Shown here in pieces: positions 47,958-58,327 of a DNA stretch of 64,000 nucleotides; position 1 is the stretch's first letter; each line of letters opens with the position of its first letter. The position numbers were made by a program, and so were the translations under genes. The notes under the pieces were generated by a model that worked only from the letters and a program-made list of their open reading frames with translations, was not told the DNA's origin and did not search any database. The stretch comes from Enterobacteriaceae bacterium RIT714 (GTDB lineage Bacteria > Pseudomonadota > Gammaproteobacteria > Enterobacterales > Enterobacteriaceae), in NCBI GenBank assembly GCA_009668015.1, contig WJYB01000003.1, positions 124,001-188,000 on the forward strand. Reading direction: 5' to 3'.

Positions 47958-48526
47958 TAGTTACCAAGCGTCCCGGGGGCGTCTGGCGTGGTACTCAGCG
48001 GAACAGAGTGTTCCGTGCTTGTGTCTTTCGACGCAAGCTGGATGCTTGGCAGTTTGCGGATCAGCTGTTCAGCCGCCTTGTCATACATTTCGTTAATGAT
48101 AATTTGCTGCTCGGCATCTTTCGCCAGCGCAGTCTGTGGGTTATCAAAGAACGAACGATAGACTTTGGTGCTGATCGGATAAATATCTTTACCCGGCATC
48201 AATACGGCAGCACTGACCGACATCACCATCTGGTATTCCGCCGTACGACCATCCTGGAAGATGGACGCCGTGTCTTTGCTCAGAGATGAGCTCAGTACGC
48301 GGAAGGATGGAATATCCTGACGCAGCGTTCCTTTCTCAATCAGTTCCACGCCATTAAGACGCAGCTGGTTACGAATGGCCCGGCTCAGCGGACCGTTCGG
48401 GTCACCTGAGTCGAAGATCATCGTTTTCATCTGAGCCGGCACTGCGGTGGTATTCCGCAGATGCCAGCCACAACCGGCGGTGACAAGCACCGCCAGAGAT
48501 AAGAGTAATGTTGCCAGTTGTCGCAC
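47957..48526 (-). CDS. lptE: LPS-assembly lipoprotein LptE
   Basis: A 189-residue outer-membrane lipoprotein (signal peptide with lipobox TAGC at residues 16-19). It plugs the LptD barrel and helps to insert LPS into the outer leaflet. The [20 protein letters not shown] start is highly conserved. It lies 14 bp after leuS and overlaps holA by one base. Confidence 0.96.
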   Translation of the reverse strand: MRQLATLLLSLAVLVTAGCGWHLRNTTAVPAQMKTMIFDSGDPNGPLSRAIRNQLRLNGVELIEKGTLRQDIPSFRVLSSSLSKDTASIFQDGRTAEYQMVMSVSAAVLMPGKDIYPISTKVYRSFFDNPQTALAKDAEQQIIINEMYDKAAEQLIRKLPSIQLASKDTSTEHSVPLSTTPDAPGTLGN

Positions 48527-48540
48527 GTTTCCTCCCGCGC

Positions 48541-51123
48541 TTAGCCAACGACCAGATTCAGCAGTTTACCCGGTACGTAGATCACTTTACGTACGGTAAC
48601 GCCCTCAAGGTATTTCGCAACCAGATGCTCCTGGCCTGCGCGTTCACGAACCTGTTCTTCAGTTGCATCGACTGCAACGGTAATTTTACCGCGGACTTTA
48701 CCGTTAACCTGCACCACAACCAGCGTGGTGTTTTCAACCATCGCAGATTCATCAGCCACTGGCCACGGCGCGTTGTCGATATCGCCTTCACCTTTCAGTT
48801 CCTGCCACAGCGTGAAGCAGGCGTGAGGGGTGAACGGGTTCAGCATACGAACGACGGCCAACAGCGCTTCACGCATTAAGGCACGATCCTGCTCGCCATC
48901 CTGCGGTGCTCTCGCCAGTTTGTTCATCAGTTCCATAATAGCCGCAATTGCGGTATTGAAGGTCTGACGACGACCAATATCATCCGTGACTTTCGCGATA
49001 GTTTTGTGAACATCGCGGCGCAGCGCTTGTTGATCTTCGCTCAGCGCATCGACATTCAGAGCCGGAGCCTCGCCCTGAGACGTATGCTCATAGACCAGTT
49101 TCCAGACGCGTTTCAGGAAGCGGTTTGCGCCCTCTACGCCAGATTCCTGCCACTCCAGCGTCATATCCGCCGGAGAAGCAAACATCATGAACAGACGCAC
49201 GGTATCTGCACCGTAGCGCTCAACCATAACCTGCGGGTCGATCCCGTTGTTCTTGGACTTCGACATTTTGCTCATGCCGGTATACACCAGCTCATGGCCT
49301 GCCGCGTCTTTTGCTTTAACGATACGCCCTTTCTCGTCGCGCTCGACAATCGCATCAACCGGAGAGACCCAGTTACGTTCGCCATTTTCGCCGACATAGT
49401 AGAATGCATCTGCCAGAACCATGCCCTGACACAGCAGCTGTTTGGCTGGCTCATCAGAGTTCACCAGGCCCGCATCACGCATCAGCTTGTGGAAGAAACG
49501 GAAGTAGAGCAGGTGCATGATGGCGTGTTCGATACCACCGATGTAAATATCAACCGGCAGCCAGTAGTTAGCGGCTTTAGAGTCCAGCATGCCTTCCTGA
49601 TACTGTGGGCAGGTGTAGCGCGCGTAGTACCAGGAGGATTCCATAAAGGTATCGAACGTATCGGTTTCACGCAGGGCAGGCTGGCCGTTAACGGTGGTTT
49701 TTGCCCACTCAGGATCGGCTTTAATCGGGCTGCTGATCCCATCCATCACCACATCTTCCGGCAGAATAACCGGCAGCTGATCTTCAGGCGTTGGGATAAC
49801 AGTGCCGTCTTCCAGCGTCACCATTGGAATCGGCGCGCCCCAGTAACGCTGACGGGAAACACCCCAGTCACGCAGTCGATAGTTCACTTTACGCTCGCCG
49901 ACGCCCAGCGCGGCCAGTTTGTCAGCGATAGCGTTGAAGCCGTCTTCGAAGCTCAGGCCGCTAAATTCGCCAGAGTTAAACAGCGTGCCTTTTTCGGTCA
50001 GCGCCTGCTCGGACAGATCCGGCTCGGAGCCGTCGGCGGCCAGAATAACAGGCTTGATGTTCAGGCCATATTTGGTCGCGAATTCATAATCACGCTGATC
50101 GTGACCCGGAACCGCCATCACTGCGCCAGTGCCGTATTCCATCAGCACGAAGTTAGCAGCCCAGACGGGAACGGCTTCACCGGTCAGCGGGTGAATGGCA
50201 TTAAAGCCCGTCGCGACGCCTTTTTTCTCCATCGTCGCCATCTCGGCTTCGGCCACTTTGGTGTTGCGGCACTCTTCGATGAAGGCAGCCAGCTCAGGGT
50301 TGGTCGCAGCCGCCTGCTGTGCCAGCGGATGACCTGCAGCCACGGCCAGGTAAGTGGCACCCATGAAGGTATCTGGACGCGTGGTATAAACGGTCAGCTT
50401 CTGATCGGCGTTCTCAACGTCAAAAGTGATCTCGACGCCTTCGGAGCGGCCGATCCAGTTGCGCTGCATGGTTTTAACGGTATCGGGCCAGTGGTCCAGA
50501 TTATCCAGGTCACGCAGAAGTTCGTCAGCGTAAGCGGTGATTTTGATGAACCACTGCGGGATCTCTTTACGCTCAACTTTGGTATCACAGCGCCAGCAGC
50601 AGCCGTCGATAACCTGCTCGTTCGCGAGAACCGTCTGATCGTTCGGACACCAGTTAACGGCGGAAGTCTTCTTATACACCAGGCCTTTTTTATACAGCTC
50701 GGTGAAGAATTTCTGCTCCCAGCGATAGTATTCCGGCGTACAGGTCGCCAGCTCACGGCTCCAGTCATAGCCAAAGCCCAGCATTTTAAGCTGGTTTTTC
50801 ATGTAGGCGATGTTGTCGTAGGTCCACGGCGCAGGCGCAGTCTTATTTTTTACAGCTGCGCCTTCAGCGGGCAGACCAAACGCATCCCAGCCAATCGGCT
50901 GCAGGACGTTTTTACCCAGCATACGCTGATAGCGTGCAATCACATCACCGATGGTGTAGTTACGCACGTGGCCCATGTGTAGTCGACCAGAAGGATAGGG
51001 AAGCATCGACAGGCAGTAATACTTCTCTTTGCTCTCGTCTTCAGTGACTTCGAAGGTACGCTTCTCGTCCCAGTGTTGCTGGACTTTTGATTCTATCTCT
51101 TCCGGGCGGTATTGCTCTTGCAT
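48541..51123 (-). CDS. leuS: Leucyl-tRNA synthetase LeuS
   Basis: An 860-residue class I synthetase, same length as in E. coli. It carries the HIGH-type motif ([17 protein letters not shown]), the KMSKS loop ([12 protein letters not shown]), the editing CP1 domain with [16 protein letters not shown], and the leucine-specific domain. The ATG at 51121-51123 matches [11 protein letters not shown] of E. coli; the frame is open 25 codons upstream but with no ribosome site. Confidence 0.98.
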   Translation of the reverse strand: MQEQYRPEEIESKVQQHWDEKRTFEVTEDESKEKYYCLSMLPYPSGRLHMGHVRNYTIGDVIARYQRMLGKNVLQPIGWDAFGLPAEGAAVKNKTAPAPWTYDNIAYMKNQLKMLGFGYDWSRELATCTPEYYRWEQKFFTELYKKGLVYKKTSAVNWCPNDQTVLANEQVIDGCCWRCDTKVERKEIPQWFIKITAYADELLRDLDNLDHWPDTVKTMQRNWIGRSEGVEITFDVENADQKLTVYTTRPDTFMGATYLAVAAGHPLAQQAAATNPELAAFIEECRNTKVAEAEMATMEKKGVATGFNAIHPLTGEAVPVWAANFVLMEYGTGAVMAVPGHDQRDYEFATKYGLNIKPVILAADGSEPDLSEQALTEKGTLFNSGEFSGLSFEDGFNAIADKLAALGVGERKVNYRLRDWGVSRQRYWGAPIPMVTLEDGTVIPTPEDQLPVILPEDVVMDGISSPIKADPEWAKTTVNGQPALRETDTFDTFMESSWYYARYTCPQYQEGMLDSKAANYWLPVDIYIGGIEHAIMHLLYFRFFHKLMRDAGLVNSDEPAKQLLCQGMVLADAFYYVGENGERNWVSPVDAIVERDEKGRIVKAKDAAGHELVYTGMSKMSKSKNNGIDPQVMVERYGADTVRLFMMFASPADMTLEWQESGVEGANRFLKRVWKLVYEHTSQGEAPALNVDALSEDQQALRRDVHKTIAKVTDDIGRRQTFNTAIAAIMELMNKLARAPQDGEQDRALMREALLAVVRMLNPFTPHACFTLWQELKGEGDIDNAPWPVADESAMVENTTLVVVQVNGKVRGKITVAVDATEEQVRERAGQEHLVAKYLEGVTVRKVIYVPGKLLNLVVG

Positions 51124-51337
51124 GGCAGCCAGTGGTCCTGTTTTCAATACAGCTACAAACGTAGCCAATGGATGTGGTATTTCAGATCCGCATAGCATAG
51201 CCCAAACGCCCGCGTCAAAACAGCCTTTCGCACAAATGCCCTTTGCAGGAATTTACCGGCTCTGTGGCTGACCTGACAAAGCGTCGGCAAAATAACGTCT
51301 ATTATTAGAAGTAGTTACTTACCCGGGAGGCGAATGG

Positions 51338-51820
51338 ATGAACAAGGTTGCTCAATTTTACCGCGAACTGGTTGCCACACTGACGGAACGTCTGCGTAAT
51401 GGGGAGCGTGATATCGACGCTCTGGTCGCGCAGGCGCGGGCGCGGGTGGTGCAAACGGGTGAGTTAACGCGCACCGAAGTCGAAGAGGTGACGCGGGCTG
51501 TGCGACGCGATCTGGAGGAGTTTGCGCGTAGCTACGAAGAGAGCCAGGACGAGGTCACCGACAGCGTATTTATGCGGGTGATTAAAGAGAGTCTTTGGCA
51601 GGAGCTGGCTGATATCACCGATAAAACGCAGCTCGAATGGCGCGAGGTTTTTCAGGATCTCAACCATCACGGTGTGTATCACAGTGGTGAAGTGGTAGGG
51701 CTGGGCAATCTGGTATGTGAAAACTGTCATTTCCATCTGGCGGTCTATACCCCTGACGTACTGCCGCGCTGCCCGAAATGCGGTCACGACCAGTTCCAGA
51801 GACGACCGTTCGAGCCCTAG
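51338..51820 (+). CDS. ybeL: Zinc-ribbon protein YbeL (DUF1451)
   Basis: A 160-residue protein with a helical, Arg/Glu-rich N-terminal two-thirds (residues 1-95) and a C-terminal zinc ribbon with CENCHFH (near residue 129) and CPKCGHDQF (near residue 148). Orthologue of E. coli YbeL, function not established. GGAGG site at 7-bp spacing. Divergent from leuS; its terminator is tandemly duplicated. Confidence 0.93.
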   Translation: MNKVAQFYRELVATLTERLRNGERDIDALVAQARARVVQTGELTRTEVEEVTRAVRRDLEEFARSYEESQDEVTDSVFMRVIKESLWQELADITDKTQLEWREVFQDLNHHGVYHSGEVVGLGNLVCENCHFHLAVYTPDVLPRCPKCGHDQFQRRPFEP

Positions 51821-51825
51821 GTAAA

Positions 51826-52040
51826 AGCAAAACGGCAACGTCAGTTGCCGTTTTTTGTGTTTGTTCCCTCTCCCCGTGGGAGAGGGTCAGGGTGAGGGCA
51901 TCAGACCGCACAAGGTCAAAGCAAAACGGCAACGTCAGTTGCCGTTTTTAGTGTTTGTTCCCTCTCCCCATGGGAGAGGGCCGGGATGAGGGTTTAGTGT
52001 TTGTTCCCTCTCCCTGTGGGAGAGGGTCAGGGTGAGGGCA
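51826..52040 (+). repeat. 94-bp tandem duplication of terminator plus repeat element
   Basis: The unit (AGCAAAACGGCAACG...terminator...GTGTTTGTTCCCTCTCC...GAGGGCATCAGACCGCAC) occurs at 51826 and again 94 bp later; a third, half unit (from GTGTTTGTTCC, without the terminator hairpin) begins at 51997. The three CCCTCTCCC...GGGAGAGGG copies differ by a few bases, so the copies are not newly made. Confidence 0.85.
51831..51856 (+). terminator. Terminator of ybeL
   Basis: AACGGCAAC / GTTGCCGTT stem with a 4-base loop and TTTTTT. An identical hairpin recurs 94 bp downstream at about 51925-51950. Confidence 0.9.
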
Positions 52041-52982
52041 TCAGGCCGCACGATAGTATTCAAGTCTTTCCGCCAGCAAATCCACGAACGCTTCACGGTC
52101 GATGTCGACCATCAGCGTCGTATTCGGCTGATTACCTGTCAGGAAGTAATAGTCCACCACGGTCATCCCCTGGGTATATTTCCCCTGGGTCTCGACACCG
52201 ACCCAACGATCGATAGTGGTAAAAATCTCCGGCTTCAGCAGCCAGGCGATGGTGCACGGATCGTGAAGCGGTGCGCCCTGGAAACCCCACTTCTCGGTTT
52301 TATGATACTCCATAAAGAAGTCGAGCAGCCCGGCAACGGCGGTGGCGACAGGGTTGTCTGTTGCATGAAAACGCTCGATGTCTTGCGCCATAATCTGGGC
52401 GCGATGTGTGACATCCAGGCCCGCCATCACAATCGGTAAGCCCGACTGGAAAACAATTTCGGCGGCTTCGGGATCGACAAAGATGTTGAATTCAGCCGAT
52501 GGCGTCCAGTTTCCTGGTCCCATTGCGCCGCCCATCATCACGATCCGCGCGATTTTGCTGTGCAGTTCCGGATGGCTGTTCAGCAACAGCGCGACGTTAG
52601 TTTGCGGGCCTGTCGCAACCAGCGTAACAGGCTCGCGGCTTTCCCGCAGCACGCTGGCCATCAGCTCTACGGCGGTGCACTTTTGCGGCGCAAAACCCGG
52701 CTCAGGCAACTCGGGGCCATCGAGACCACTTTCACCGTGGACGTTATCCGCAATAATCAGATCGCGCATTAGCGGTTTTATTGCCCCGCCCGCGACCGGA
52801 ATATCCGTGCGCTTAAGCAGCGTCAGCATGCGTAGCACATTGCGCAGCGTTTTATCGGGCGTCTGGTTTCCGGCGGAAGAGGTCACGGCTTTCAGGTCTA
52901 ATTCTGGTGAAGCAAGGGCAAGAACGAGGGCGATTGCGTCATCATGACCGGGATCGCAATCGAGAATAATGGGCAGGGCCAT
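52041..52982 (-). CDS. rihA: Pyrimidine-specific ribonucleoside hydrolase RihA
   Basis: A 313-residue nucleoside hydrolase that splits cytidine and uridine into base and ribose. The calcium-binding DCDPGHDDA motif at residues 8-16 and the later [12 protein letters not shown] and [10 protein letters not shown] with the catalytic His are present. The ATG at 52980-52982 follows AGGAG; E. coli RihA has 311 residues. It follows gltL by 119 bp on the same strand, as in E. coli. Confidence 0.96.
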   Translation of the reverse strand: MALPIILDCDPGHDDAIALVLALASPELDLKAVTSSAGNQTPDKTLRNVLRMLTLLKRTDIPVAGGAIKPLMRDLIIADNVHGESGLDGPELPEPGFAPQKCTAVELMASVLRESREPVTLVATGPQTNVALLLNSHPELHSKIARIVMMGGAMGPGNWTPSAEFNIFVDPEAAEIVFQSGLPIVMAGLDVTHRAQIMAQDIERFHATDNPVATAVAGLLDFFMEYHKTEKWGFQGAPLHDPCTIAWLLKPEIFTTIDRWVGVETQGKYTQGMTVVDYYFLTGNQPNTTLMVDIDREAFVDLLAERLEYYRAA

Positions 52983-53101
52983 AGTGTGCTCCTTTTGGGC
53001 GTTATTTTGTGACAAGGTTAACGCTGTAGGGTGAAGCAGACGAGGAGCAGAGGGATAAAACGTGAAGCGGTGCGCAATCCGAAGATTGCGCACCGGCTTG
53101 A

Positions 53102-53827
53102 TTAATGCAGGATTTTCGCCAGGAAGTCTTTGGCGCGATCGGATTGCGGGTTAGCGAAGAAATCTTCTTTCGGCGAATCTTCGACAATTTTCCCTTCGTC
53201 CATAAAGATCACGCGGTTTGCCACTTTACGGGCGAAGCCCATCTCGTGCGTGACCACCATCATGGTCATCCCTTCGTGGGCCAGTTCAACCATGACATCC
53301 AGCACTTCGTTGATCATCTCAGGATCGAGAGCGGAAGTGGGCTCATCAAACAGCATGGCGATCGGGTCCATACAAAGAGCACGAGCGATGGCGACGCGCT
53401 GCTGCTGACCGCCGGAAAGCTGCGCCGGGAACTTATCTGCGTGAGCCGACAGCCCCACGCGTTCCAGCAGTTTTAAGCCTTTTTCCCGTGCCGCTTTTTT
53501 GTCGCGTTTCAGCACTTTTACCTGCGCCAGCGTCAGGTTCTCGATAATCGACAGATGCGGGAACAGCTCAAAGTGCTGGAACACCATCCCGACGTGGGAA
53601 CGTAGTTTCGCCAGATCGGTTTTTTTGTCGTTCACTTTAGTGCCATCGACGACAATCTCGCCTTTTTGCACGGGTTCGAGGCCATTGACGGTTTTGATCA
53701 GCGTCGATTTTCCGGAACCTGAAGGCCCACATACGACGACCACTTCGCCTTTTTTGACTTCGGTAGAGCAGTCGGTCAGCACCTGAAAGTGCCCATACCA
53801 TTTAGAAACATTTTTCAGGGAAATCAT
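53102..53827 (-). CDS. gltL: Glutamate/aspartate ABC importer ATPase GltL
   Basis: A 241-residue polar amino acid ABC ATPase: Walker [10 protein letters not shown] (near residue 34), signature [15 protein letters not shown], Walker [12 protein letters not shown], then the H-loop VVTHEMGFA. It powers uptake of glutamate and aspartate with GltI, GltJ and GltK. Its start overlaps the gltK stop by 4 bp. Confidence 0.98.
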   Translation of the reverse strand: MISLKNVSKWYGHFQVLTDCSTEVKKGEVVVVCGPSGSGKSTLIKTVNGLEPVQKGEIVVDGTKVNDKKTDLAKLRSHVGMVFQHFELFPHLSIIENLTLAQVKVLKRDKKAAREKGLKLLERVGLSAHADKFPAQLSGGQQQRVAIARALCMDPIAMLFDEPTSALDPEMINEVLDVMVELAHEGMTMMVVTHEMGFARKVANRVIFMDEGKIVEDSPKEDFFANPQSDRAKDFLAKILH

Positions 53828-54501
53828 GAAACCGTCCTTTTCTTCAGCCAGCTGACCAACAGCGACGCGCTTAAACTAATTGCAAAATAAACCGCACCTG
53901 CGAACAGGATCATCTCGACCTGAGTACCGTCACGTTCGCCGATGGTAGAGGCGGTACGGAAGAAGTCCGCAAGACTCAACACATACACCAGCGAAGTATC
54001 CTGGAAGAGAACAATGCCCTGCGTCAGCAGCAGCGGGACCATGGCGCGAAACGCCTGTGGCAGAATAATGAGCTTCATGGACTGCCAGTGGGTCATCCCC
54101 AGTGCCAGTGCGGCGCTCGATTGTCCACGGGAGATGCTCTGAATACCGGCACGAATGATCTCCGAATAGTAAGCCGCCTCAAACATCGAGAATGCCACCA
54201 TCGCTGAGATCAGCCTGATGTCGGTTTTCGGCGACAGCCCCAGCACGTTTTGCAGTAGGCCGGGGACGATCAGGTAAAACCACAGCAGTACCATCACCAG
54301 CGGAATAGAGCGGAAAACGTTAACATAAGCCGTTGCGAACCAGGCGAAGGGTTTAAAGCTCGACAGGCGCATGACGGCGAGGATGGTGCCCCAGACAATA
54401 CCAATGACGATCGCAATGGCGGTGATTTTTAACGTAATCACTAATCCTGCCATCAGGTATGGCATGGAGGGAACAATGGAACTCCAGTCAAACTCGTACA
54501 T
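53824..54501 (-). CDS. gltK: Glutamate/aspartate ABC importer permease GltK
   Basis: A 225-residue membrane protein with five helices and the EAA loop ([28 protein letters not shown]). Pairs with GltJ to form the channel. It overlaps gltL by 4 bp, and its start shares one base with the gltJ stop. Confidence 0.97.
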   Translation of the reverse strand: MYEFDWSSIVPSMPYLMAGLVITLKITAIAIVIGIVWGTILAVMRLSSFKPFAWFATAYVNVFRSIPLVMVLLWFYLIVPGLLQNVLGLSPKTDIRLISAMVAFSMFEAAYYSEIIRAGIQSISRGQSSAALALGMTHWQSMKLIILPQAFRAMVPLLLTQGIVLFQDTSLVYVLSLADFFRTASTIGERDGTQVEMILFAGAVYFAISLSASLLVSWLKKRTVS

Positions 54502-55241
54502 TATTTGCCCCCCAGATTGCCCGGCAGGCGAGTTTTGCGTTCAACCAGGTTCATCACCAGCATGATGAAAGCGTTTATCAGAACATAAGCAAGCGTAATC
54601 GCGGTGAACGATTCCCAGGCATGTGCGGAGTAATCCAGCAGCTTGCCCGCCTGTGCCGCCATATCGACCAGACCGATGGTGGAGGCGATGGCGGAGTTCT
54701 TTACCAGGTTCATCATCTCAGAGGTCATCGGTGGAACAATCACACGATAGGCGTTAGGCAGCAGGACATAGCGGTAGCATTGCGGCAGCGTCAGACCCAT
54801 CGCCAGGGCGGCGTTCTTTTGCCCGCGCGGAAGTGACTGGATGGCGGCACGAACCTGCTCGCAAACGCGCGCGGCGGTGAACAGGCCAAGGCAGAGCATT
54901 GAGGAGACAAAGAACTGGATATTCGGGTCCAGTTCCGATTTAAACCACATGCCGAGATTTTCCGGCAACAGTTCAGGCACGACCAGATACCACGTAAAGA
55001 ACTGCACGATCAAAGGAACGTTTCGGAACAGTTCAACGTACAGGGTACCAAGGGAAGAGAGAAAACGATTCGGCACGGTACGTAAAATACCGAACAGGGA
55101 ACCGACCAGGAACGCGATAATCCAGGCCGTTATTGATAACGCAACGGTGACCTGAAAGCCGCTCCAAAGCCAGCCAAGATAGGTGGTGTTGCCGAACGGG
55201 GCTTGTTGCAGAAAAATGCCCCAGTTCCAGTCTATTGACAT
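54501..55241 (-). CDS. gltJ: Glutamate/aspartate ABC importer permease GltJ
   Basis: A 246-residue membrane protein, same length as E. coli GltJ, with the EAA loop [24 protein letters not shown]. The start at 55239-55241 ([18 protein letters not shown]) has a GGAG site. The frame is open upstream through the SroC region but not coding there. The gene follows gltI after 156 bp that hold SroC and a terminator, which lowers expression of gltJKL relative to gltI. Confidence 0.97.
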   Translation of the reverse strand: MSIDWNWGIFLQQAPFGNTTYLGWLWSGFQVTVALSITAWIIAFLVGSLFGILRTVPNRFLSSLGTLYVELFRNVPLIVQFFTWYLVVPELLPENLGMWFKSELDPNIQFFVSSMLCLGLFTAARVCEQVRAAIQSLPRGQKNAALAMGLTLPQCYRYVLLPNAYRVIVPPMTSEMMNLVKNSAIASTIGLVDMAAQAGKLLDYSAHAWESFTAITLAYVLINAFIMLVMNLVERKTRLPGNLGGK

Positions 55242-55253
55242 AATAAACTCCAG

Positions 55254-55279
55254 AAAAAAAAGGGTAGCAGCGCTACCCT
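55254..55279 (-). terminator. Terminator of SroC/gltI, partial read-through to gltJ
   Basis: Stem GGGTAGC / GCTACCC around a 3-base loop, followed on the minus strand by TTTTTTTT. It stands 13 bp before gltJ. Confidence 0.88.
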
Positions 55280-55405
55280 CGAAGATTGGTGAGAAGCTCA
55301 ATGTTCGCGCTAAGTGGGGAACGACCACTCAACGTATAGTCTGTCCGCGCTTCCCGACAATCGAGAGGGCAGGAGGTCCCGCCCCGAGTGGTTCTAATTA
55401 GTTAA
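55254..55405 (-). ncRNA. sroC: SroC small RNA (gltI 3' region), approximate 5' end
   Basis: In E. coli and Salmonella SroC is a roughly 150-nt RNA cut from the gltI-gltJ spacer that sponges GcvB. The same spacer here ends in a strong terminator (GGGTAGC/GCTACCC with a run of eight U, 55254-55279) and carries no gene. The 3' end is firm; the 5' end is set by the known length. Homology is by position and terminator, with the interior not aligned. Confidence 0.7.
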
Positions 55406-56303
55406 GTGCTTTGTCGTTAGGTTCTTTGAACAGGGCTTTCATGTCGTCAGACAGTTCAAAGTTCATGTTGAGATTTTTTGGTGGAATCGGGTTCTTGAAC
55501 CATTTGTCGAACCATTTTTCCGCTTCGCCGGAGGTTTGGGTCTGCGCGATGGTGTCATCGATCAGTTTTTTGAAGCCCGCGTCGTCTTTACGCAACATAC
55601 AGCCGTAAGCTTCTTTCGACTGCGCCGTACCGACGATTTCCCAGTTGTCTGGTTTCTTCGCTTTAGCGCGTTCACCTGCCAGCAGTGCGTCATCCATCAT
55701 GAACGCGACCGCGCGACCGCTCTCCAGCGTACGGAAGGAGTCGCCGTGGTCTTTCGCACTGATGATACGCATGTCCATTTTCTTCTCTTCGTTCAGCTTA
55801 TGCAGCAGAACTTCGGAAGTGGTTCCTGACGTCACGACGACCGCTTTACCTTTCAGGTCAGCGAAATCTTTAATATCGCCGCCTTTTTTAGTCAGCAGAC
55901 GCGTACCGACCACAAAGATGGTGTCGGAGAAGGCCGCTTGTTTCTGACGCTCAAGGTTATTTGTTGTAGAACCGCACTCAAAATCGAAAGTGCCGTTTTG
56001 CAGCAGTGGAATACGGTTTTGTGAGGTAATCGGAATCAGCTTCACCTGCAGATCGGGTTTGTTCAGCTTTTTCTTCACCGCTTCTACGATTGCGTTGGAG
56101 TAATCCTGAGAGTAACCCACGACTTTTTGCGTGTTGTCGTAGTATGAGAACGGGACGGAAGATTCACGGTGGCCGACCACGATCACGCCATTTTTGGCAA
56201 TCTTGTCGAGAGTGCTCCCGGCAGCCGGAGCGTCTTCAGCGTGAACGACGCTTGCGGACATCCCCATTACCAGCATTGCTGTGGCCAGTTTACGTAATTG
56301 CAT
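55398..56303 (-). CDS. gltI: Glutamate/aspartate periplasmic binding protein GltI
   Basis: A 301-residue binding protein with signal peptide MQLRKLATAMLVMGMSASVV (cleaved after VHA). The SBP_bac_3 fold has VGHRESSVPFSYYDN near residue 43 and the typical C-terminal DDTIAQTQTSGEAEKWFDKWF. It delivers glutamate and aspartate to GltJK. AGGAG ribosome site; an upstream in-frame start is not needed. Its mRNA is a known target of GcvB in relatives. Confidence 0.97.
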   Translation of the reverse strand: MQLRKLATAMLVMGMSASVVHAEDAPAAGSTLDKIAKNGVIVVGHRESSVPFSYYDNTQKVVGYSQDYSNAIVEAVKKKLNKPDLQVKLIPITSQNRIPLLQNGTFDFECGSTTNNLERQKQAAFSDTIFVVGTRLLTKKGGDIKDFADLKGKAVVVTSGTTSEVLLHKLNEEKKMDMRIISAKDHGDSFRTLESGRAVAFMMDDALLAGERAKAKKPDNWEIVGTAQSKEAYGCMLRKDDAGFKKLIDDTIAQTQTSGEAEKWFDKWFKNPIPPKNLNMNFELSDDMKALFKEPNDKALN

Positions 56304-56615
56304 ACCCAACTCCTTTATTATCTGCGCCAATGACGCATTGATACCCATTGTGATGTTGTTATATCTCGCGCGATGCGAGTGCAGTGTTATGCAAGCTTGT
56401 TAACATTTAGTCTGGCTTAATGTAAAGATTTTGCTGCGTTAATGTTTATTTTTGCGAAGCGCGCCGCACCATTCAGAGGCAAAAATACCTGTCTGCACCG
56501 TTACGGTGCTACTGATGTGCCGTGGTGGTGCGACAAGGTTGCACGTTAAGCCAAACGACTGAATCTGTGATTTAACAAAGCAATAGACGTGCCAGAAATG
56601 AACCACACCCTGAAA

Positions 56616-56695
56616 GGGAGAAAGGGAGAAAGGGAGAAAGGGAGAAAGGGAGAAAGGGAGAAAGGGAGAAAGGGAGAAAGGGAGAAAGGGAGAAA
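56616..56695 (+). repeat. Array of ten perfect GGGAGAAA octamers
   Basis: The octamer GGGAGAAA repeats ten times without a mismatch, followed by a degenerate GGGAGAGAAAGG. It lies between lnt (downstream end) and the gltI promoter. Slippage would make it a fast-varying length marker; copy number in this genome may be uncertain. Confidence 0.95.
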
Positions 56696-56737
56696 GGGAG
56701 AGAAAGGCAAAGCAGGATGCGGCAAATGTGTGAGGAC

Positions 56738-56778
56738 GATCCCCTCTCCCCTGTGGGGAGAGGGTTAGGGTGAGGGGT
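56738..56778. repeat. Dispersed CCCTC...GAGGG palindromic element
   Basis: CGATCCCCTCTCCCCTGTGG, then GGAGAGGGTTAGGGTGAGGGG: another copy of the repeat found after mtnA and ybeL. It sits just past the lnt stop codon. Confidence 0.75.
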
Positions 56779-56783
56779 GAGAA

Positions 56784-58322
56784 TTACTGACGACGCTGGC
56801 GCAGGCTCATGAGCAGCGCACCAAAACCAAACAGTGCCGTCAGGATCCACAGTGGCCAGTTACCCGTGCGGGCGTACGGCGTGAGGCCTGTCGTAGGAGT
56901 GACTTTGGTGGTCAGCACCGAGCGGGTGAACTGCGGGAGCATGGCCTGAATCTCGCCCTGAGGGCCAATCACGGCGGTGATGCCGTTATTCGTGCTGCGC
57001 AATAACGGGCGAGCCAGTTCAAGCGAACGCATACGGGCCATCTGGAAGTGTTGCCACGGACCGATTGATTTTCCAAACCAGGCGTCATTCGAAATAGTCA
57101 GCAGATAATCCGTGTCCGCACGGAAGTTATCCCTTACCTGCTCGCCCAGAATGATTTCGTAGCAGATCGCCGGCGTCAGCGCAAAGCCATGCGCATGGAG
57201 CTGCGGCTGTACGTAAGGCCCCCGGCTGAAGGACGACATCGGCAAATCGAAGAACGGTGCCAGCGGACGCAAAATGGACTCCAGCGGCACAAACTCACCA
57301 AACGGGACCAGGTGATTTTTGTTGTAACGATTCGCTGATTCGTAGCTGTACGGGTTGTCTTTGCCGAGCGTGATAATGGTGTTGTAGGTGTCGTAACGGT
57401 TCTGCTTGTTGAGCCGCGCATCGACAATCCCGGTGATGAGTGTGCTGTTTTGCGCGCGCAGCAGGTCATCCATCATGCTCAGGAAACGCTGCTGGTTGAT
57501 CTCCAGATCCGGAATCGCAGACTCCGGCCAGACGATCAGGCTGGATTTACCCATCTCTTTTTGCGTCGCATCAAGATAGATTTTCAGCGTATTGATCAGT
57601 TGGTTCTCATCCCACTTCAGCGATTGCGGAATATTACCCTGCACCATTGAAACTTGCGTGGCGCGTTCAGGTTCAAGGGTGAACCACTGGATATAACGCA
57701 GCGGGAAGGGGAGGGCGAACAGCACCAGCGCGACGACCAGCGGTTTCCAGCAACGCTTGACCAGCGCCAGCACCAACAGGCCGCTCACCACCATCAGCAG
57801 GAAATTGATCGCCTCCACGCCCATGACGGGCGCCAGGCCTTTCAGCGGGCCATCAATCTGGCTATATCCAAACTGCAGCCACGGAAAGCCGGTCAGCACC
57901 CAGCCGCGTAAGAATTCGGTGATTTGCCAGACAACCGGGGCGGCAATCGCGACGCGCAGCCAGGTTGTTTTTGGCCACAGGCGCGAAAGAATACCTGCGA
58001 ACAGACCGGTATACAGGGAGAGATAGGCGGCCAGCAGCACCACCAGGAAAACGTTAACCGGGCCAGGCATTCCGCCAAACTGCGCAATACTGACGTAGAC
58101 CCAGTTAATGCCGGAGCCAAACAGGCCAAGACCCCAGAAATAGCCGATGGCTGCAGCCTGAACCGGGCGACGATTAAGCGTCAGCCCTTGCAGACCCATC
58201 AGGGAGAGAAGCGCCGCAGGCCAGATATCGTAAGGGGAGAAAGCCAGCGTACCGCTGGCTCCGAGTAACAGCGCCAGCAGCAAACGGACGCGCTGGCGTT
58301 CAAGCAGTGGGGCAAATGCCAT
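56784..58322 (-). CDS. lnt: Apolipoprotein N-acyltransferase Lnt
   Basis: A 512-residue inner-membrane enzyme that adds the third acyl chain to lipoproteins. It has an N-terminal six- to eight-helix part (to about residue 210) and a periplasmic nitrilase-like domain with Glu in VWPESAIPD, Lys near the [11 protein letters not shown] segment and the nucleophile Cys in AICYEI. E. coli Lnt has the same length. It follows corC by 5 bp. Confidence 0.98.
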   Translation of the reverse strand: MAFAPLLERQRVRLLLALLLGASGTLAFSPYDIWPAALLSLMGLQGLTLNRRPVQAAAIGYFWGLGLFGSGINWVYVSIAQFGGMPGPVNVFLVVLLAAYLSLYTGLFAGILSRLWPKTTWLRVAIAAPVVWQITEFLRGWVLTGFPWLQFGYSQIDGPLKGLAPVMGVEAINFLLMVVSGLLVLALVKRCWKPLVVALVLFALPFPLRYIQWFTLEPERATQVSMVQGNIPQSLKWDENQLINTLKIYLDATQKEMGKSSLIVWPESAIPDLEINQQRFLSMMDDLLRAQNSTLITGIVDARLNKQNRYDTYNTIITLGKDNPYSYESANRYNKNHLVPFGEFVPLESILRPLAPFFDLPMSSFSRGPYVQPQLHAHGFALTPAICYEIILGEQVRDNFRADTDYLLTISNDAWFGKSIGPWQHFQMARMRSLELARPLLRSTNNGITAVIGPQGEIQAMLPQFTRSVLTTKVTPTTGLTPYARTGNWPLWILTALFGFGALLMSLRQRRQ

Positions 58323-58327
58323 TTACA

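Larger units (their letters stand above)
56304..56783. other. Spacer between gltI and lnt
   Basis: 480 bp with no believable gene. It includes the presumed gltI promoter near the left side (AT-rich, 56380-56450), then an array of ten GGGAGAAA octamers (56616-56695) and a CCCTC...GAGGG repeat element (56738-56778). The minus-strand frame across the octamers only gives a low-complexity Ser-Pro-Phe-Leu peptide and is not a gene. Confidence 0.6.

Noticed and set aside
49006..50982. 658-residue plus-strand open frame
   Set aside because: It is the complement of leuS. The leuS reading has all synthetase motifs, so this is a shadow frame.
56572..56850. 92-residue minus-strand frame across the octamer array
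   Set aside because: The translation is an artefact of the GGGAGAAA repeats and shows no family or ribosome site.
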